The notes beneath the pieces were generated by a model. It had not been told where the DNA came from. It saw nothing but the letters and a program-made list of their open reading frames with translations, and did no database searches. A DNA stretch of 38,858 nucleotides from Acidimicrobiia bacterium (GTDB lineage Bacteria > Actinomycetota > Acidimicrobiia > Acidimicrobiales > Bin134). The stretch spans positions 1-38,858 of the forward strand of contig JAJDYE010000037.1 in the NCBI GenBank assembly GCA_022822905.1, given 5' to 3'. Below, one piece after another: positions 1 to 9,519 of this stretch. Position 1 is the stretch's first letter, and every line of letters starts with the position of its first letter. A program made the position numbers and the translations under genes.

Positions 1-252
1 GATGTGGTTGATCCAGATGCTGCGCCCCCGGCTCAGCGGGGCCCACGGCACCGGGCCCCGCTCGGCGATCTCGGCGGCCAGGTTCTCGGCATCGCCGGCG
101 TTGAAATCGTCGTCGCCCAGCCTCACCTCGATCTGATCAGAGCCGGCCAGCGACACCACCGCGAACACCAGGCCCACGCCTAGCCCGATGCTGACCACGG
201 TGTATACAACCGCTCGCAGCGGAGTGATTTTTGGTCCAGATGCGACAGGCAC
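1..252 (-). CDS. Hypothetical membrane-anchored protein, N-terminal part
   Basis: This is the first 84 codons of a gene that continues past the left edge of the window. It reads from a GTG start preceded by a GAGGAAGGA-type ribosome site 3 nt upstream. Residues about 11-36 form one hydrophobic helix (PLRAVVYTVV... to ...AVVSL), followed by an acidic stretch (AGSDQIEVRLGDDDFNAG). This suggests a short cytoplasmic tail, one membrane anchor and an extracytoplasmic domain. The protein family is not recognisable from this fragment. It is divergent to sucC with a 123-nt gap between the start codons. Confidence 0.6.
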   Translation of the reverse strand, partial: MPVASGPKITPLRAVVYTVVSIGLGVGLVFAVVSLAGSDQIEVRLGDDDFNAGDAENLAAEIAERGPVPWAPLSRGRSIWINHI

Positions 253-292
253 GAGTCCTTCCTCGGTTCGCTCCCACAGACGGTGTTGCTCC

Positions 293-298
293 TAGTAT
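293..298 (+). promoter_or_regulatory. Candidate -10 element for sucCD
   Basis: TAGTAT fits the actinobacterial TANNNT pattern and lies about 78 nt before the sucC start. It would give a leader of roughly 70 nt. No convincing -35 hexamer is seen at normal spacing. Confidence 0.35.
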
Positions 299-375
299 CG
301 CGGCGAAGCAACGGCGGTACGAACCATCGTCGAATCACACCGCAAACTTGGTCATCGCACTGCATTGGGGAGCCC

Positions 376-1524
376 GTGGATCTATTCGAATATCAGGGAA
401 AACAGTTCTTCGCGTCATACGGCATGCCGGTGTCGCCCGGTGAGGCGGTCACCACCGTGGACGACGCGGTGGCTGCTGCGGAGCGGTTGGGAACGCCGGT
501 GATGGTGAAGGCCCAGGTACACACCGGCGGTCGGGGCAAGGCCGGGGGTGTGAAGTTTGCCGCCGACATCGACGCCGTCCGCACCCATGCGTCGAACATC
601 TTGGGCCTCGACATCCGAGGCCACATCGTCGAGAACCTGTGGATCGAGAAGGCGTCTGACATCGCCGAGGAGTACTACGTGAGCTTCACCCTCGACCGGT
701 CGGCCAAGAAGCACCTGGGGATGCTGTCGGCCGAGGGCGGGGTGGAGATCGAGACCGTGGCGGAGGAGACCCCAGACGCCATCGCCAAGATCTGGGTCGA
801 CCCGGTACACGGCCTCACCGAGGACCAGTGCCGCCAGTGGGTGCTGGCCGCCAACCTCAACCCCGACGTCACCGACCAAACGGTGGAGCTTCTGTTGAAG
901 CTGTACGAGGCCTACACCTCTGGCGACGCCGACCTGGTGGAGATCAACCCGCTGATCGTGACCCCCGAGGGCAAGGTGCATGTGCTCGACGCCAAGGTAA
1001 CCCTCGACGGCAACGCAGGATTCCGCCATGACCTGGCCCCGTTCGACGCCACCCAGCCTCGCGACGAGCGGGAGGCCGCCGCCCACGCCAAAGGGCTGCA
1101 ATATGTGGGCCTGGAGGGCTCGGTGGGCGTGATCGCCAACGGCGCCGGACTGGCCATGAGCACGGTGGACGTGGTGAACCAGGTGGGGGGCAAACCGGCC
1201 AACTTCCTGGATATCGGGGGCGGCGCCAATGCCGATGTGATGGCTGGGGCGCTGGAAGTGATCAACAACGACCCCGACGTTCAGTCCATCTTCATCAACA
1301 TCTTCGGGGGCATCACCCGGGGCGAGGAAGTGGCCAACGGCATCATCGAGGCCATGAACCGGGTGAACATCGCCTCGCCAATCGTCATCCGACTCGACGG
1401 CACCAACGCTGACGAGGGCCGAGCGCTCTTGGAGCCCCATCTGAGCGACCGGCTCATGATGGCGCCCACCATGCTGGAGGCGGCCCGAGAAGCCGTCGCC
1501 CTCGCCGAAGGAGCCGCATCGTGA
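376..1524 (+). CDS. sucC: Succinyl-CoA synthetase (ADP-forming) beta subunit
   Basis: Beta subunit of the TCA-cycle enzyme that converts succinyl-CoA to succinate with substrate-level phosphorylation. It works as a complex with SucD, encoded next. The 382-residue product begins at GTG (MDLFEYQGKQFFASYG) and has the usual family length. The open frame extends 31 codons upstream, but a TGGGGAG ribosome site 3 nt before this GTG and the conserved N-terminus fix the start. An ATP-grasp domain is shown by KAQVHTGGRGKAGGVK and ADLVEINPL. The C-terminal ligase domain is shown by GAGLAMSTVDVV and the segment DPDVQSIFINIFGGITRGEE. Its stop overlaps the sucD start by 4 nt (GTGA), so translation is likely coupled. 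Confidence 0.97.
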   Translation: MDLFEYQGKQFFASYGMPVSPGEAVTTVDDAVAAAERLGTPVMVKAQVHTGGRGKAGGVKFAADIDAVRTHASNILGLDIRGHIVENLWIEKASDIAEEYYVSFTLDRSAKKHLGMLSAEGGVEIETVAEETPDAIAKIWVDPVHGLTEDQCRQWVLAANLNPDVTDQTVELLLKLYEAYTSGDADLVEINPLIVTPEGKVHVLDAKVTLDGNAGFRHDLAPFDATQPRDEREAAAHAKGLQYVGLEGSVGVIANGAGLAMSTVDVVNQVGGKPANFLDIGGGANADVMAGALEVINNDPDVQSIFINIFGGITRGEEVANGIIEAMNRVNIASPIVIRLDGTNADEGRALLEPHLSDRLMMAPTMLEAAREAVALAEGAAS

Positions 1525-2405
1525 GCATCTTCGTCGACGAGAACACCAAGGTGGTCTATCAGGGCCTCACCGGGAGCCAGGGCCGGTACTACGGCATGCT
1601 GAACCGGGACTACGGCACCCAGGTGGTGGCTGGAACCAATCCCAAGAAGGCGGGCACCGACGTGGAGGGCGTGCCCATCTTCGCCTCCGTGGCCGACGCC
1701 GTGGAAGCCACCGGGGCCAACGTGTCGTGCGTGTTCATCCCCGCCGCCGGGGTGCGCAGCGCGGTACTCGAGGCCGCCGAGGGCGGGGTGGAGCTGATCG
1801 TGGTGATCACCGAGGGCGTGCCCATGCACGACGAGGCCTACTTCTTCAACAAACTCAAGACCGACTATCCCGGCGTGCGGCTGCTCGGCCCCAATTGCCC
1901 CGGTCTCATCAGCCCCGGCAAGGCCAACATCGGAATAACCGCGGGCCACATTGCCAAAGAGGGCGGCCCGGTGGGGATAGTGAGCCGCTCGGGCACCCTC
2001 ACCTACCAGGCGCTGTATGAGCTGAAGCAGAAGGACATCGGCTGTACCACCTGCGTGGGCATCGGCGGCGACCCGGTGCCGGGCACCTCGTTCATCGACT
2101 GCCTGGCCGCCTTCGAGGAAGACCCCGAGACCGAAGCGGTGATGATGATCGGCGAGATCGGTGGCTCGGCCGAGGAGGAGGCCGCTGAGTTCATCGCCGC
2201 CAATGTCTCCAAGCCGGTGGTGGCCTACATCGCCGGTCTCACCGCTCCGCCGGGCAAGAAGATGGGCCACGCCGGCGCCATCGTGTCGGGGGGCAAAGGC
2301 ACCGCCCAGGCCAAAATGGACGCCTTGGCCGCCGCCGGAGTCCGCATCGGCCAGAGCCCCAGCGAGGCCGGCGACATCATGGACGAGGTGGTCGCTGCCC
2401 TCTGA
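1521..2405 (+). CDS. sucD: Succinyl-CoA synthetase alpha subunit
   Basis: Alpha subunit of succinyl-CoA synthetase. It binds CoA and carries the histidine that is phosphorylated during catalysis. The 294-residue product starts at GTG inside the end of sucC. The CoA-binding Rossmann part is at the N-terminus (GLTGSQGRYYG, residues 15-25). GPNCPGLI lies at 123-130, and the active-site histidine is H250 in the KKMGHAGAIVSGGKG segment. Length and motifs match normal bacterial SucD throughout. The gene is co-transcribed with sucC. purN follows after 70 nt and probably has its own promoter. Confidence 0.97.
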   Translation: MSIFVDENTKVVYQGLTGSQGRYYGMLNRDYGTQVVAGTNPKKAGTDVEGVPIFASVADAVEATGANVSCVFIPAAGVRSAVLEAAEGGVELIVVITEGVPMHDEAYFFNKLKTDYPGVRLLGPNCPGLISPGKANIGITAGHIAKEGGPVGIVSRSGTLTYQALYELKQKDIGCTTCVGIGGDPVPGTSFIDCLAAFEEDPETEAVMMIGEIGGSAEEEAAEFIAANVSKPVVAYIAGLTAPPGKKMGHAGAIVSGGKGTAQAKMDALAAAGVRIGQSPSEAGDIMDEVVAAL

Positions 2406-2462
2406 CCGAGGGGGCGAAACGACTGGCCAAAAGACATCCCGAGCAGCCCGCGAGGCGGGTGG

Positions 2463-2468
2463 TAGGTT
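2463..2468 (+). promoter_or_regulatory. Candidate leaderless -10 for purN-purH
   Basis: TAGGTT ends 7 nt before the purN ATG, and no good ribosome site is present in the gap. This spacing places the transcription start at or next to the start codon, as in leaderless actinobacterial mRNAs. Confidence 0.4.
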
Positions 2469-2475
2469 CGGCTCG

Positions 2476-3039
2476 ATGCGACTAGCGGTGCTGGCATCGG
2501 GCAGTGGGACCATTCTCGATGCCATGGCTGACAGCGGACTGCCCGTCTCGCTGGTACTGGTGGATCGGCCCTGCAAGGCCGAGAAAGTGGCCGCGGGCCA
2601 CGGGCTGGTCTGTGTGCTGGTGGAGCGGGAGAGCTTTGGGGCTGATTTCGACCGGGTGGGTTACACCCGGCGGGTAACCGAGCGCTTCCAGGCCGAGGGG
2701 ATCGAGTTGGTGGCCATGGCGGGGTTTGGGACGGTGTTGGATCAGCCGATGCAGGACGCCTATGGGGGACGCATCCTCAATACCCATCCGTCGTTACTGC
2801 CTGCCTTTCCGGGTTGGCACGCGGTGGAGGACGCCCTTGAGTACGGGGTGAAGGTCACCGGCTGCACCGTGCACGTGGCCACCCTGGAGGTGGATGCCGG
2901 GCCGATCCTGGCCCAACAGGCGGTGGCGGTTGAGGCCGGAGACACTGTGGATACGCTGCATGAGCGCATCAAAACGGTGGAGCGCGACCTGTACATTCGC
3001 ACTATCCGAGAAATACTCGACCGAGGGTACGTCTTATGA
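2476..3039 (+). CDS. purN: Phosphoribosylglycinamide formyltransferase
   Basis: Transfers a formyl group from 10-formyl-tetrahydrofolate to GAR in purine synthesis. The 187-residue product has the normal PurN length. Residues matching the catalytic Asn-His-Asp set are N102 and H104 (ILNTHPSLLPAFPG) and D140 (GCTVHVATLEVDAG). The N-terminal phosphate loop reads LASGSGTIL where many PurN have SGxGSNL, a mild variation. ATG at 2476 is chosen because the family N-terminus begins there; the frame is open further upstream but that part overlaps sucD. The stop overlaps the purH ATG (ATGA), which indicates coupled translation. Confidence 0.95.
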   Translation: MRLAVLASGSGTILDAMADSGLPVSLVLVDRPCKAEKVAAGHGLVCVLVERESFGADFDRVGYTRRVTERFQAEGIELVAMAGFGTVLDQPMQDAYGGRILNTHPSLLPAFPGWHAVEDALEYGVKVTGCTVHVATLEVDAGPILAQQAVAVEAGDTVDTLHERIKTVERDLYIRTIREILDRGYVL

Positions 3040-4556
3040 GCCGGAGAGCTGACCACCCGCCGAGGGCGCTGGTGTCGGTGTACGACAAGACCGGGGTGAT
3101 CGATCTGGCCCAGCGGCTGGTGGCCTTGGGGTGGGAGATCATCTCCAGCGGTGGAACCGCGCGAGCGCTGGCTGACGCCGGGATCCCGGTCATACCGGTG
3201 GAGGAAGTGACCGGCGCGCCCGAGATGATGGACGGCCGGGTCAAGACCGTCCATCCCGCGATCCACGGGGGCCTGTTGGCCGACATGACGAATCCCGGTC
3301 ACGTTGAGGACATGGATAATCGGGGGATTTTCCCCATCAATCTGGTGGTGAGCAACCTCTACCCCTTCCGTTCCGACCCCTCGGTTGAGCAGATCGACAT
3401 CGGAGGACCGGCCATGGTCCGGGCCGCAGCCAAGAACCACGAGCGGGTCGGCGTAGTGGTACGACCCGACGACTACTTGGCAGTGCTCGACGAATTGGAG
3501 ACTGACGGCACGCTCTCTGATGCGACCCGGCGGCGGCTGGCCCGCATCGCGTTCACTCACACCAGCGCCTACGACGCGGCCATAACCGACTGGCTGACCG
3601 ACGCCGATGACGAGCCGCTTCCGCCGACCGTGTCGCTGACCCTGGAGCGCCAAGAGGTGCTGCGCTACGGCGAGAACCCCCACCAAATCGGAGCCCGCTA
3701 TCGGATCGCCGGCCAGTCGAGCTGGTGGGACCAGGCAGCCCAGCTTCAGGGCAAAGCCATGTCGTACCTCAACGTGTTCGACGCCGACGCCGCCTGGCGT
3801 TTGGCCCACTCGCTGGGCGACGACCCGGCCGCCGCGGTGATCAAGCACGCCAACCCGTGCGGGGCGGCCGTGGCCGGCGACATCGCCACCGCCTACCGGC
3901 GGGCCCACGAGTGTGACCCGGTTTCCGCCTTCGGGGGGATCGTGGCTGTGAACCGCCCGGTCACCGCCGAGATGGCCGAGGCCATGGCCGACGTGTTCAC
4001 CGAAGTGCTCATCGGCCCCGAATACGAGGAGGCCGCGCTGGCCCTGCTGGGCAAGAAGAAGAACTTACGGGTACTCCACGCCCCGCCGCCCGAGGCTGCG
4101 GAGCTGGAAGTCCGCACCCTCGGGGGCACTGCCCTGGTGCAAACCCCCGACATCGTCACCATGGACCGCTCTTCCTGGCAGGTGGTCACCGAGCGGGCCC
4201 CTACCGACGAACAGTGGGCCGATTTGGAGCTGGCCTGGCGGGTGGCGGCCCGGGTGGGATCCAACTGCATCGTGCTGGCCAAAGACCGCCAGGCGGTGGG
4301 CATCGGCGCCGGCCAGCAGAACCGCCGCGACGCCGGGCGCATCGCCGCCGAAAAAGCCGCCGGCCGAGCCGCCGGCGGCGCCTGCGCCAGCGACGCCTTC
4401 TTCCCCTTCCGCGACGGTCTCGACGCCGCCGCCGAAGCCCAATGCGCCACCGTCATCCAACCCGGCGGCTCAGTACGCGACCAAGAGGTAATAGACGCCG
4501 CCAACGAGCACAAAATGGCCATGGTGTTCACCGGCGAACGCCACTTCCGCCACTAG
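3036..4556 (+). CDS. purH: Bifunctional AICAR transformylase / IMP cyclohydrolase
   Basis: Carries out the last two steps of IMP synthesis: formylation of AICAR, then ring closure. The 506-residue product has the usual two parts. The N-terminal MGS-like cyclohydrolase domain (residues about 10-145) contains SVYDKTG (14-20) and GRVKTVHPAIHGGLL (67-81). The C-terminal transformylase domain contains the K270-H271 pair in the IKHANPCGAAV segment and SAFGGIVAVN (297-306). Both active sites look intact. It starts within the purN stop. With purN it forms a purN-purH unit as in other actinobacteria. A metF gene lies convergent beyond the small gene pair that follows. Confidence 0.97.
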   Translation: MSRRADHPPRALVSVYDKTGVIDLAQRLVALGWEIISSGGTARALADAGIPVIPVEEVTGAPEMMDGRVKTVHPAIHGGLLADMTNPGHVEDMDNRGIFPINLVVSNLYPFRSDPSVEQIDIGGPAMVRAAAKNHERVGVVVRPDDYLAVLDELETDGTLSDATRRRLARIAFTHTSAYDAAITDWLTDADDEPLPPTVSLTLERQEVLRYGENPHQIGARYRIAGQSSWWDQAAQLQGKAMSYLNVFDADAAWRLAHSLGDDPAAAVIKHANPCGAAVAGDIATAYRRAHECDPVSAFGGIVAVNRPVTAEMAEAMADVFTEVLIGPEYEEAALALLGKKKNLRVLHAPPPEAAELEVRTLGGTALVQTPDIVTMDRSSWQVVTERAPTDEQWADLELAWRVAARVGSNCIVLAKDRQAVGIGAGQQNRRDAGRIAAEKAAGRAAGGACASDAFFPFRDGLDAAAEAQCATVIQPGGSVRDQEVIDAANEHKMAMVFTGERHFRH

Positions 4557-4645
4557 ACGCCCGAACCCGGCTGTTCCGACTTTGCCCCTGATTTACGACA
4601 CCGGGGCTCCACAGCGGCCCCCAAGTCGCGGACATCGTTACTTAG

Positions 4646-4915
4646 TCAGCCTCCCAAAAGTTTGCGCTGGCGGCGCTCGTTGATCGGCATGGCATGGAAC
4701 GCCACTGGTTTGTTGGGCCACGTGGTGTCAACCAGAACTTCAATGGGGAGACCGAGCATGTTGAGGCCGACCACTGTCGCGATTCCAGGGCGCGGCACGT
4801 CGTCTGCGATCTTCAGCGGTTTCCGGACGGCGCGAAATATGTCCAAATCGCTCTGGCCGTGTCTTCGAGCCGACTCCAGGATGATGGGTTGGTCGAAATC
4901 GCCAAGAGGAGTCAG
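4646..4915 (-). CDS. Small toxin-like protein, start uncertain
   Basis: A frame running into the end of the preceding small gene. The protein includes ILESARRHGQSDLDIFRAV, then ADDVPRPGIATVVGLNML and ends VAFHAMPINERRQRKLLGG. The layout (charged N-terminus with HGxSDxDI, a central hydrophobic strand, then a HAMP-type ending) recalls small BrnT/DUF4258-like toxin proteins whose members end in HAMPAR...; this resemblance is from memory and is weak. No ATG exists in frame. TTG at 4846 would remove the HGQSD part, so I place the start near a CTG at 4915, which overlaps the upstream stop by 4 nt. A coupled start or a frameshift are both possible. Confidence 0.4.
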   Translation of the reverse strand: MTPLGDFDQPIILESARRHGQSDLDIFRAVRKPLKIADDVPRPGIATVVGLNMLGLPIEVLVDTTWPNKPVAFHAMPINERRQRKLLGG

Positions 4916-5211
4916 GGCATTTTGAGGGTCACGGAACCTAGTTCGATAAACAGACGCTCCCGATGCTCTTCGGGGAGGTCGGCCAGGATGTCTTCTTGTT
5001 CTTCAGTTGATACGCGGACCATGTATTCGACCTGCTCTGAGATAGGCAGATGGACGAAATAGGCCAATGCCGAAGCGCGAAGCGCTTCGACCAGTTCTGT
5101 TGGTGCTTCTTTAGCGTCTTTGGGAATCGGGTGGGGGGCTGCGTCGGAAATGGCTTGCAGCTCGGCGAGACGCTCGGGCGAGATGTGGAAGTCGTCTTGG
5201 TCTGTAGCCAT
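4912..5211 (-). CDS. Small hypothetical protein, possible antitoxin
   Basis: A 99-residue acidic protein starting at ATG, 12 nt after the metF stop, on the same strand, so probably in the metF transcript. It begins with ISPERLAELQAISDAAP and continues as predicted helices (ELVEALRASALAYF, EEQEDILADLPEEHRERL) without cysteines or membrane segments. The family is not recognised. Its position just before, and overlapping, a small toxin-like frame is what one expects of an antitoxin. That role is inferred from gene order only. Confidence 0.6.
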   Translation of the reverse strand: MATDQDDFHISPERLAELQAISDAAPHPIPKDAKEAPTELVEALRASALAYFVHLPISEQVEYMVRVSTEEQEDILADLPEEHRERLFIELGSVTLKMP

Positions 5212-5223
5212 CGAATTCCCAGC

Positions 5224-6078
5224 TTACCCCCTAGAAGGGAAAACCGGCCCGGTAATCAAGAGTGATGCTTCGGGGCGGTTGAGGGTGTAGAGGTGGATGC
5301 CGGGGGCTCCGGCGTCTAGGAGCGATTGGGATAGCTCAGTGGCGGCTTCGGCGGCGGCGTTGATGCGATGGGGGCCGGACAGTGCTTCCAAATCGGCGAA
5401 CAGGGGCTCAGGCACGGTGGAGCCGTTCATGGCGGCGTAGCGGCGGATGCTTTTGGGCCAGATCACGGGCATGACGCCGGGGATTACTGGCTGATGGCAC
5501 CCGAGGTCGGCCAGCTCGTTGCACAGCCGGGTGTAGTCGGCGGGGTCGAAGAAGAACTGGGTGATGGCGAAATCGGCCTGGTTCAGCTTGCTGGCTAGAA
5601 ACGCCCGGTCGGAGCCCCTATTCACCGAACGGGGGTGGACCTCGGGATGGGCGGCCACTCCGATGCTGAACTTGGCCGGGTGGGCCCGAACCACCTCCAC
5701 CAATTCGGCGGCGTAGCGGAAGTCGCCGCTGATGGCCGATCCGTCGGGCGGGTCGCCGGCCAGGGCCAAGATGTTGGCCACCCCGGCGGCCGCGTAATTG
5801 TCGAGCAGGGCGGCGACACCGTGTTGGGTATGGCCGACGCAGGTCAGGTGAGCCATGGCCGGGAAGGGCCGATCCCGGCAGATGTCGGTCACGATGTCGC
5901 GGGTGCGGTCATGACCGTCGCCCCCCACCCCGCAGGTCACCGACACGAACGAGGGAGCCAGACCGGCGAGCTGCTCCAGCGTGTCGTCGAACTGCTTTGC
6001 GGCCACCTCGTCGGAGGGAGGGAAGAACTCGAACGACAGTGTGGGCCGGTCACCCAGCAAATCTGCTATCCGCGCCAT
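5224..6078 (-). CDS. metF: Methylenetetrahydrofolate reductase
   Basis: Reduces 5,10-methylene-THF to 5-methyl-THF, the methyl donor for methionine synthesis, using FAD. The 284-residue product is a single TIM barrel of normal bacterial length. Landmarks are the N-terminal [11 protein letters not shown] (catalytic Glu), [22 protein letters not shown] (FAD contact) and the later segment [15 protein letters not shown]. The ATG at 6078 is preferred over a TTG one codon upstream. No ribosome site is visible, but TACGCT lies 9 nt upstream, so the mRNA may be leaderless. B12-dependent methionine synthase normally uses its product, which links it to the B12 operon in this window. Confidence 0.95.
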   Translation of the reverse strand: MARIADLLGDRPTLSFEFFPPSDEVAAKQFDDTLEQLAGLAPSFVSVTCGVGGDGHDRTRDIVTDICRDRPFPAMAHLTCVGHTQHGVAALLDNYAAAGVANILALAGDPPDGSAISGDFRYAAELVEVVRAHPAKFSIGVAAHPEVHPRSVNRGSDRAFLASKLNQADFAITQFFFDPADYTRLCNELADLGCHQPVIPGVMPVIWPKSIRRYAAMNGSTVPEPLFADLEALSGPHRINAAAEAATELSQSLLDAGAPGIHLYTLNRPEASLLITGPVFPSRG

Positions 6079-6087
6079 CAACTAGGC

Positions 6088-6093
6088 AGCGTA
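6088..6093 (-). promoter_or_regulatory. Candidate leaderless -10 for metF
   Basis: On the minus strand TACGCT is followed by 9 nt and then the metF ATG. It fits TANNNT and the spacing seen at other starts in this window. Confidence 0.4.
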
Positions 6094-6190
6094 TGGCCCG
6101 ATTCCCCCCAATTCGGCATCGTTTGCGGCAAGCCTCCTGGCCCTTGCTGGGACTTGTTTCTTGGCTTCGTTGGGGGCAAAGGCCCGTCGG

Positions 6191-6196
6191 TATGCT
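6191..6196 (+). promoter_or_regulatory. Candidate leaderless -10 for icd
   Basis: TATGCT is followed by 8 nt and the icd ATG, with no ribosome site in between. Confidence 0.45.
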
Positions 6197-6204
6197 CGCC
6201 TTAT

Positions 6205-7401
<1,197 letters not shown>

Positions 7402-7443
7402 CCGCCCGACGACAACCACACTCCGACCAAAGGAGACCTGTCG

Positions 7444-8430
7444 GTGAGCGATCCCAAGCGAGTGGCCGTGACCGGCGCGGCCGGCCAGATCGGCTACAGC
7501 CTGCTGTTTCGCATCGCCAGCGGCCAGATGCTCGGCCCCGACGTGCCCGTGGTGCTCCAGATGCTGGAGATCCCCCCGGCCATGGACGCCCTGGGCGGAG
7601 TGGCCATGGAACTGGACGACTGCGCCTTCCCGCTGCTGGCCGACAAGGTGTGCACCGACGATCCCAACGAGGCGTTCGACGGGGTGGACTACGCCCTATT
7701 GGTGGGGTCGCGGCCCCGGAGCAAGGGGATGGAGCGACGCGACCTGCTGGAGGCCAACGGCGCCATCTTCACCACCCAGGGCAAGGCGCTGGCCGCCGGG
7801 GCGGCATCGGATGTGCGGGTGCTGGTGGTGGGCAATCCGGCCAACACCAACTGCCTCATCGCCATGAACAACGCTGACGGCATCGGTGCCGAGCGGTTCA
7901 CCGCCATGACCCGCCTCGACCACAACCGGGCGGTGGCCCAGCTCTCGGCCAAGCTGAGAGTGACTGTGGACGATGTGAGCCGGATGACCATCTGGGGCAA
8001 CCACTCGGCCACTCAGTACCCCGACCTGTTCAACTGCCGGGTGGGCGGCCAGTCGGCCGCCGAGGCAGTGGGCGACCAAGCGTGGATCGCCGACGAATTC
8101 ATCCCCGCAGTGCAGCAGCGGGGCGCGGCCATCATCGAGGCCCGGGGCCTGTCCAGCGCTGCCTCAGCCGCCAACGCCGCCATAGACCACGTCCACGACT
8201 GGGTCCATGGCACCGCTCCGGGCGACTGGGTGAGCATGGCCGTGCCCTCCGACGGTTCCTACGGCGTGCCCGAGGGCCTCATCTCGTCGTTCCCCTGCAC
8301 CACCGCCGGCGGCCAGTGGTCGATTGTGGACGGCGTGGACCTGAACGAATTCTCCCAGACCCGCCTCGACGCCACCGTGGCCGAACTGGTCGAAGAACGA
8401 GACACGGTGGCCGATCTGGGCTTGATCTGA
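7444..8430 (+). CDS. mdh: Malate dehydrogenase
   Basis: Oxidises malate to oxaloacetate with NAD. The 328-residue product belongs to the long group of MDH typical of actinobacteria and of cytosolic type. It shows the dinucleotide loop [11 protein letters not shown] (10-20), the mobile-loop arginines in [14 protein letters not shown] (89-102), the TRLDHNRA segment with D159, and the catalytic histidine H187 in [11 protein letters not shown]. The GTG start is supported by AAAGGAG about 9 nt upstream. The loop reads VGSRPR where VGARPR is more common. It is followed by the B12 riboswitch region. Confidence 0.96.
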   Translation: MSDPKRVAVTGAAGQIGYSLLFRIASGQMLGPDVPVVLQMLEIPPAMDALGGVAMELDDCAFPLLADKVCTDDPNEAFDGVDYALLVGSRPRSKGMERRDLLEANGAIFTTQGKALAAGAASDVRVLVVGNPANTNCLIAMNNADGIGAERFTAMTRLDHNRAVAQLSAKLRVTVDDVSRMTIWGNHSATQYPDLFNCRVGGQSAAEAVGDQAWIADEFIPAVQQRGAAIIEARGLSSAASAANAAIDHVHDWVHGTAPGDWVSMAVPSDGSYGVPEGLISSFPCTTAGGQWSIVDGVDLNEFSQTRLDATVAELVEERDTVADLGLI

Positions 8431-8450
8431 GCGGCCGCCGACTGAGCGGC

Positions 8451-8456
8451 TATGCT
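8451..8456 (+). promoter_or_regulatory. Candidate -10 for the B12 operon
   Basis: TATGCT lies just before the riboswitch aptamer, 20 nt after the mdh stop. It would start transcription near 8462, right at the 5' end of the aptamer. Confidence 0.4.
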
Positions 8457-8461
8457 GCGGG

Positions 8462-8640
8462 GCGGCGTGGAGGCGAAGTCCGGTTAGATTCCGGCACTGT
8501 CCCGCAACGGTGAACTGGCCCTGAGCCAGTAAGTCCGGTCGAGCTTTGCGCTGAAACGAGCCATAAGCCCCGAGGGTTGGGTTGGTTCGAGGGCAGGGCT
8601 CCTGCCGATCGAGCTTCCGTTCCTCGATCTACAGGAGGTG
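8462..8640 (+). promoter_or_regulatory. Cobalamin (adenosylcobalamin) riboswitch and expression platform
   Basis: The core shows the B12-box form GGCACTGTCCCGCAACGG (8493-8510), a CTGGC/GCCAG hairpin (8515-8529) and AAGTCCGG at 8476 and again at 8531. These are hallmarks of the cobalamin aptamer. Downstream, GGCAGG (8592-8597) can pair with CCTGCC (8601-8606). The alternative CTCCTG (8599-8604) is complementary to CAGGAG (8632-8637), which contains the btuF ribosome site. A third hairpin, GATCGAG/CTCGATC, spans 8607-8629. No poly-U tail follows, so control of translation start rather than termination is likely. The 5' and 3' limits are approximate. Confidence 0.9.
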
Positions 8641-8644
8641 CTGA

Positions 8645-9508
8645 ATGCCCCGACGTCCTTTCCGTGTTTTCTTTGCGCTGCTGTTCGCGCTCGCTCTTGC
8701 GGTGACCGCCTGCGGCAACGATGACGATGTCATCAATTCAGAGCGGCCTCAGCGCATCGTGTCGCTGTCTCCGATGGCCACGGAGGTCCTGTTTGCCATT
8801 GGGGCGGGTGAGCAGGTGGTGGCCGTAGATGAGTTTTCCTACTTCCCTCCGGAGGCTCCGGTCACCGGGTTGTCGGGATGGGATCCCAACGTGGAGGCGG
8901 TGCTCTCCTACGAGCCCGATTTGGTGGTGATCGCCAACGACGCCAACGACCTGATGGCCGGACTGGATGCGGTTGGCGTTTCGGTGCTGTTGAGCTCGGC
9001 TCCGTTTGACTTCGACAGCGGGTACCAGTCCATCGAAGAGCTGGGAGTCGCGGTTGGGCGAACAGATGAAGCCGCCGCGTTGGTTGTCGACTTGCAGGCC
9101 CAGATCGACAACGCTCTGGCCGCCGCTCCCGATGTGCCGGTTCGGGTGTACCACGAGCTGGACAACACCTACTTCTCGGTCAGTTCCAACAGCTTCATTG
9201 GCGCGGTGTACGCCGCCATGGGAGTGGTCAATATCGCCGATGAAGTCGATCCCGACGGCTACGGGTATCCCCAGCTCACCGAGGAGTACATCGTTGAGGC
9301 AAACCCCGAGCTCATTGTGATCACCGATCTGGTGGGCTACACCGCCGAAGACGTGGCTGCCCGGCCGGGGTGGGGCGAAGTGGCCGCAGTGCGCAACGGC
9401 AACATTGTGATGGTCAACGCCGACGTCGCCTCTCGGTGGGGACCGCGGCTGCCCCAGTTCATCGAAGTGGTGGCTGAGGCCCTCCAGACGGTGGCCGAGC
9501 CGAGTTAG
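8645..9508 (+). CDS. btuF: Vitamin B12 ABC transporter substrate-binding lipoprotein
   Basis: Extracytoplasmic binding protein of a B12 importer. The 287-residue product starts with an arginine-containing signal peptide ending in LAVTAC; the lipid-modified cysteine would be C23. The mature part is a class III periplasmic-binding fold: RIVSLSPMATEVLFAIGAGEQVV, then NVEAVLSYEPDLVV, and a C-terminal ELIVITDLVGY half. A strong AGGAGGT lies 4 nt before the ATG and is the probable target of the riboswitch. Iron-siderophore binding proteins share this fold. The B12 riboswitch and the adjacent cobO make cobalamin or a corrinoid the likely ligand. Confidence 0.88.
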   Translation: MPRRPFRVFFALLFALALAVTACGNDDDVINSERPQRIVSLSPMATEVLFAIGAGEQVVAVDEFSYFPPEAPVTGLSGWDPNVEAVLSYEPDLVVIANDANDLMAGLDAVGVSVLLSSAPFDFDSGYQSIEELGVAVGRTDEAAALVVDLQAQIDNALAAAPDVPVRVYHELDNTYFSVSSNSFIGAVYAAMGVVNIADEVDPDGYGYPQLTEEYIVEANPELIVITDLVGYTAEDVAARPGWGEVAAVRNGNIVMVNADVASRWGPRLPQFIEVVAEALQTVAEPS

Positions 9509-9519
9509 TAGGTCGAGCG

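Noticed and set aside
415..1440. Long open frame on the minus strand across sucC
   Set aside because: Antisense shadow of a GC-rich gene. The product is low in family signals and rich in His/Val/Gly, while sucC on the plus strand has full motifs.
2161..2475. In-frame upstream extension of purN
   Set aside because: It overlaps sucD in another frame and encodes Arg/Pro-rich sequence. The PurN N-terminus begins at 2476.
5635..6204. 190-codon upstream extension of icd
   Set aside because: It is antisense to metF and has no similarity to Icd. A -10 element lies right before ATG 6205.
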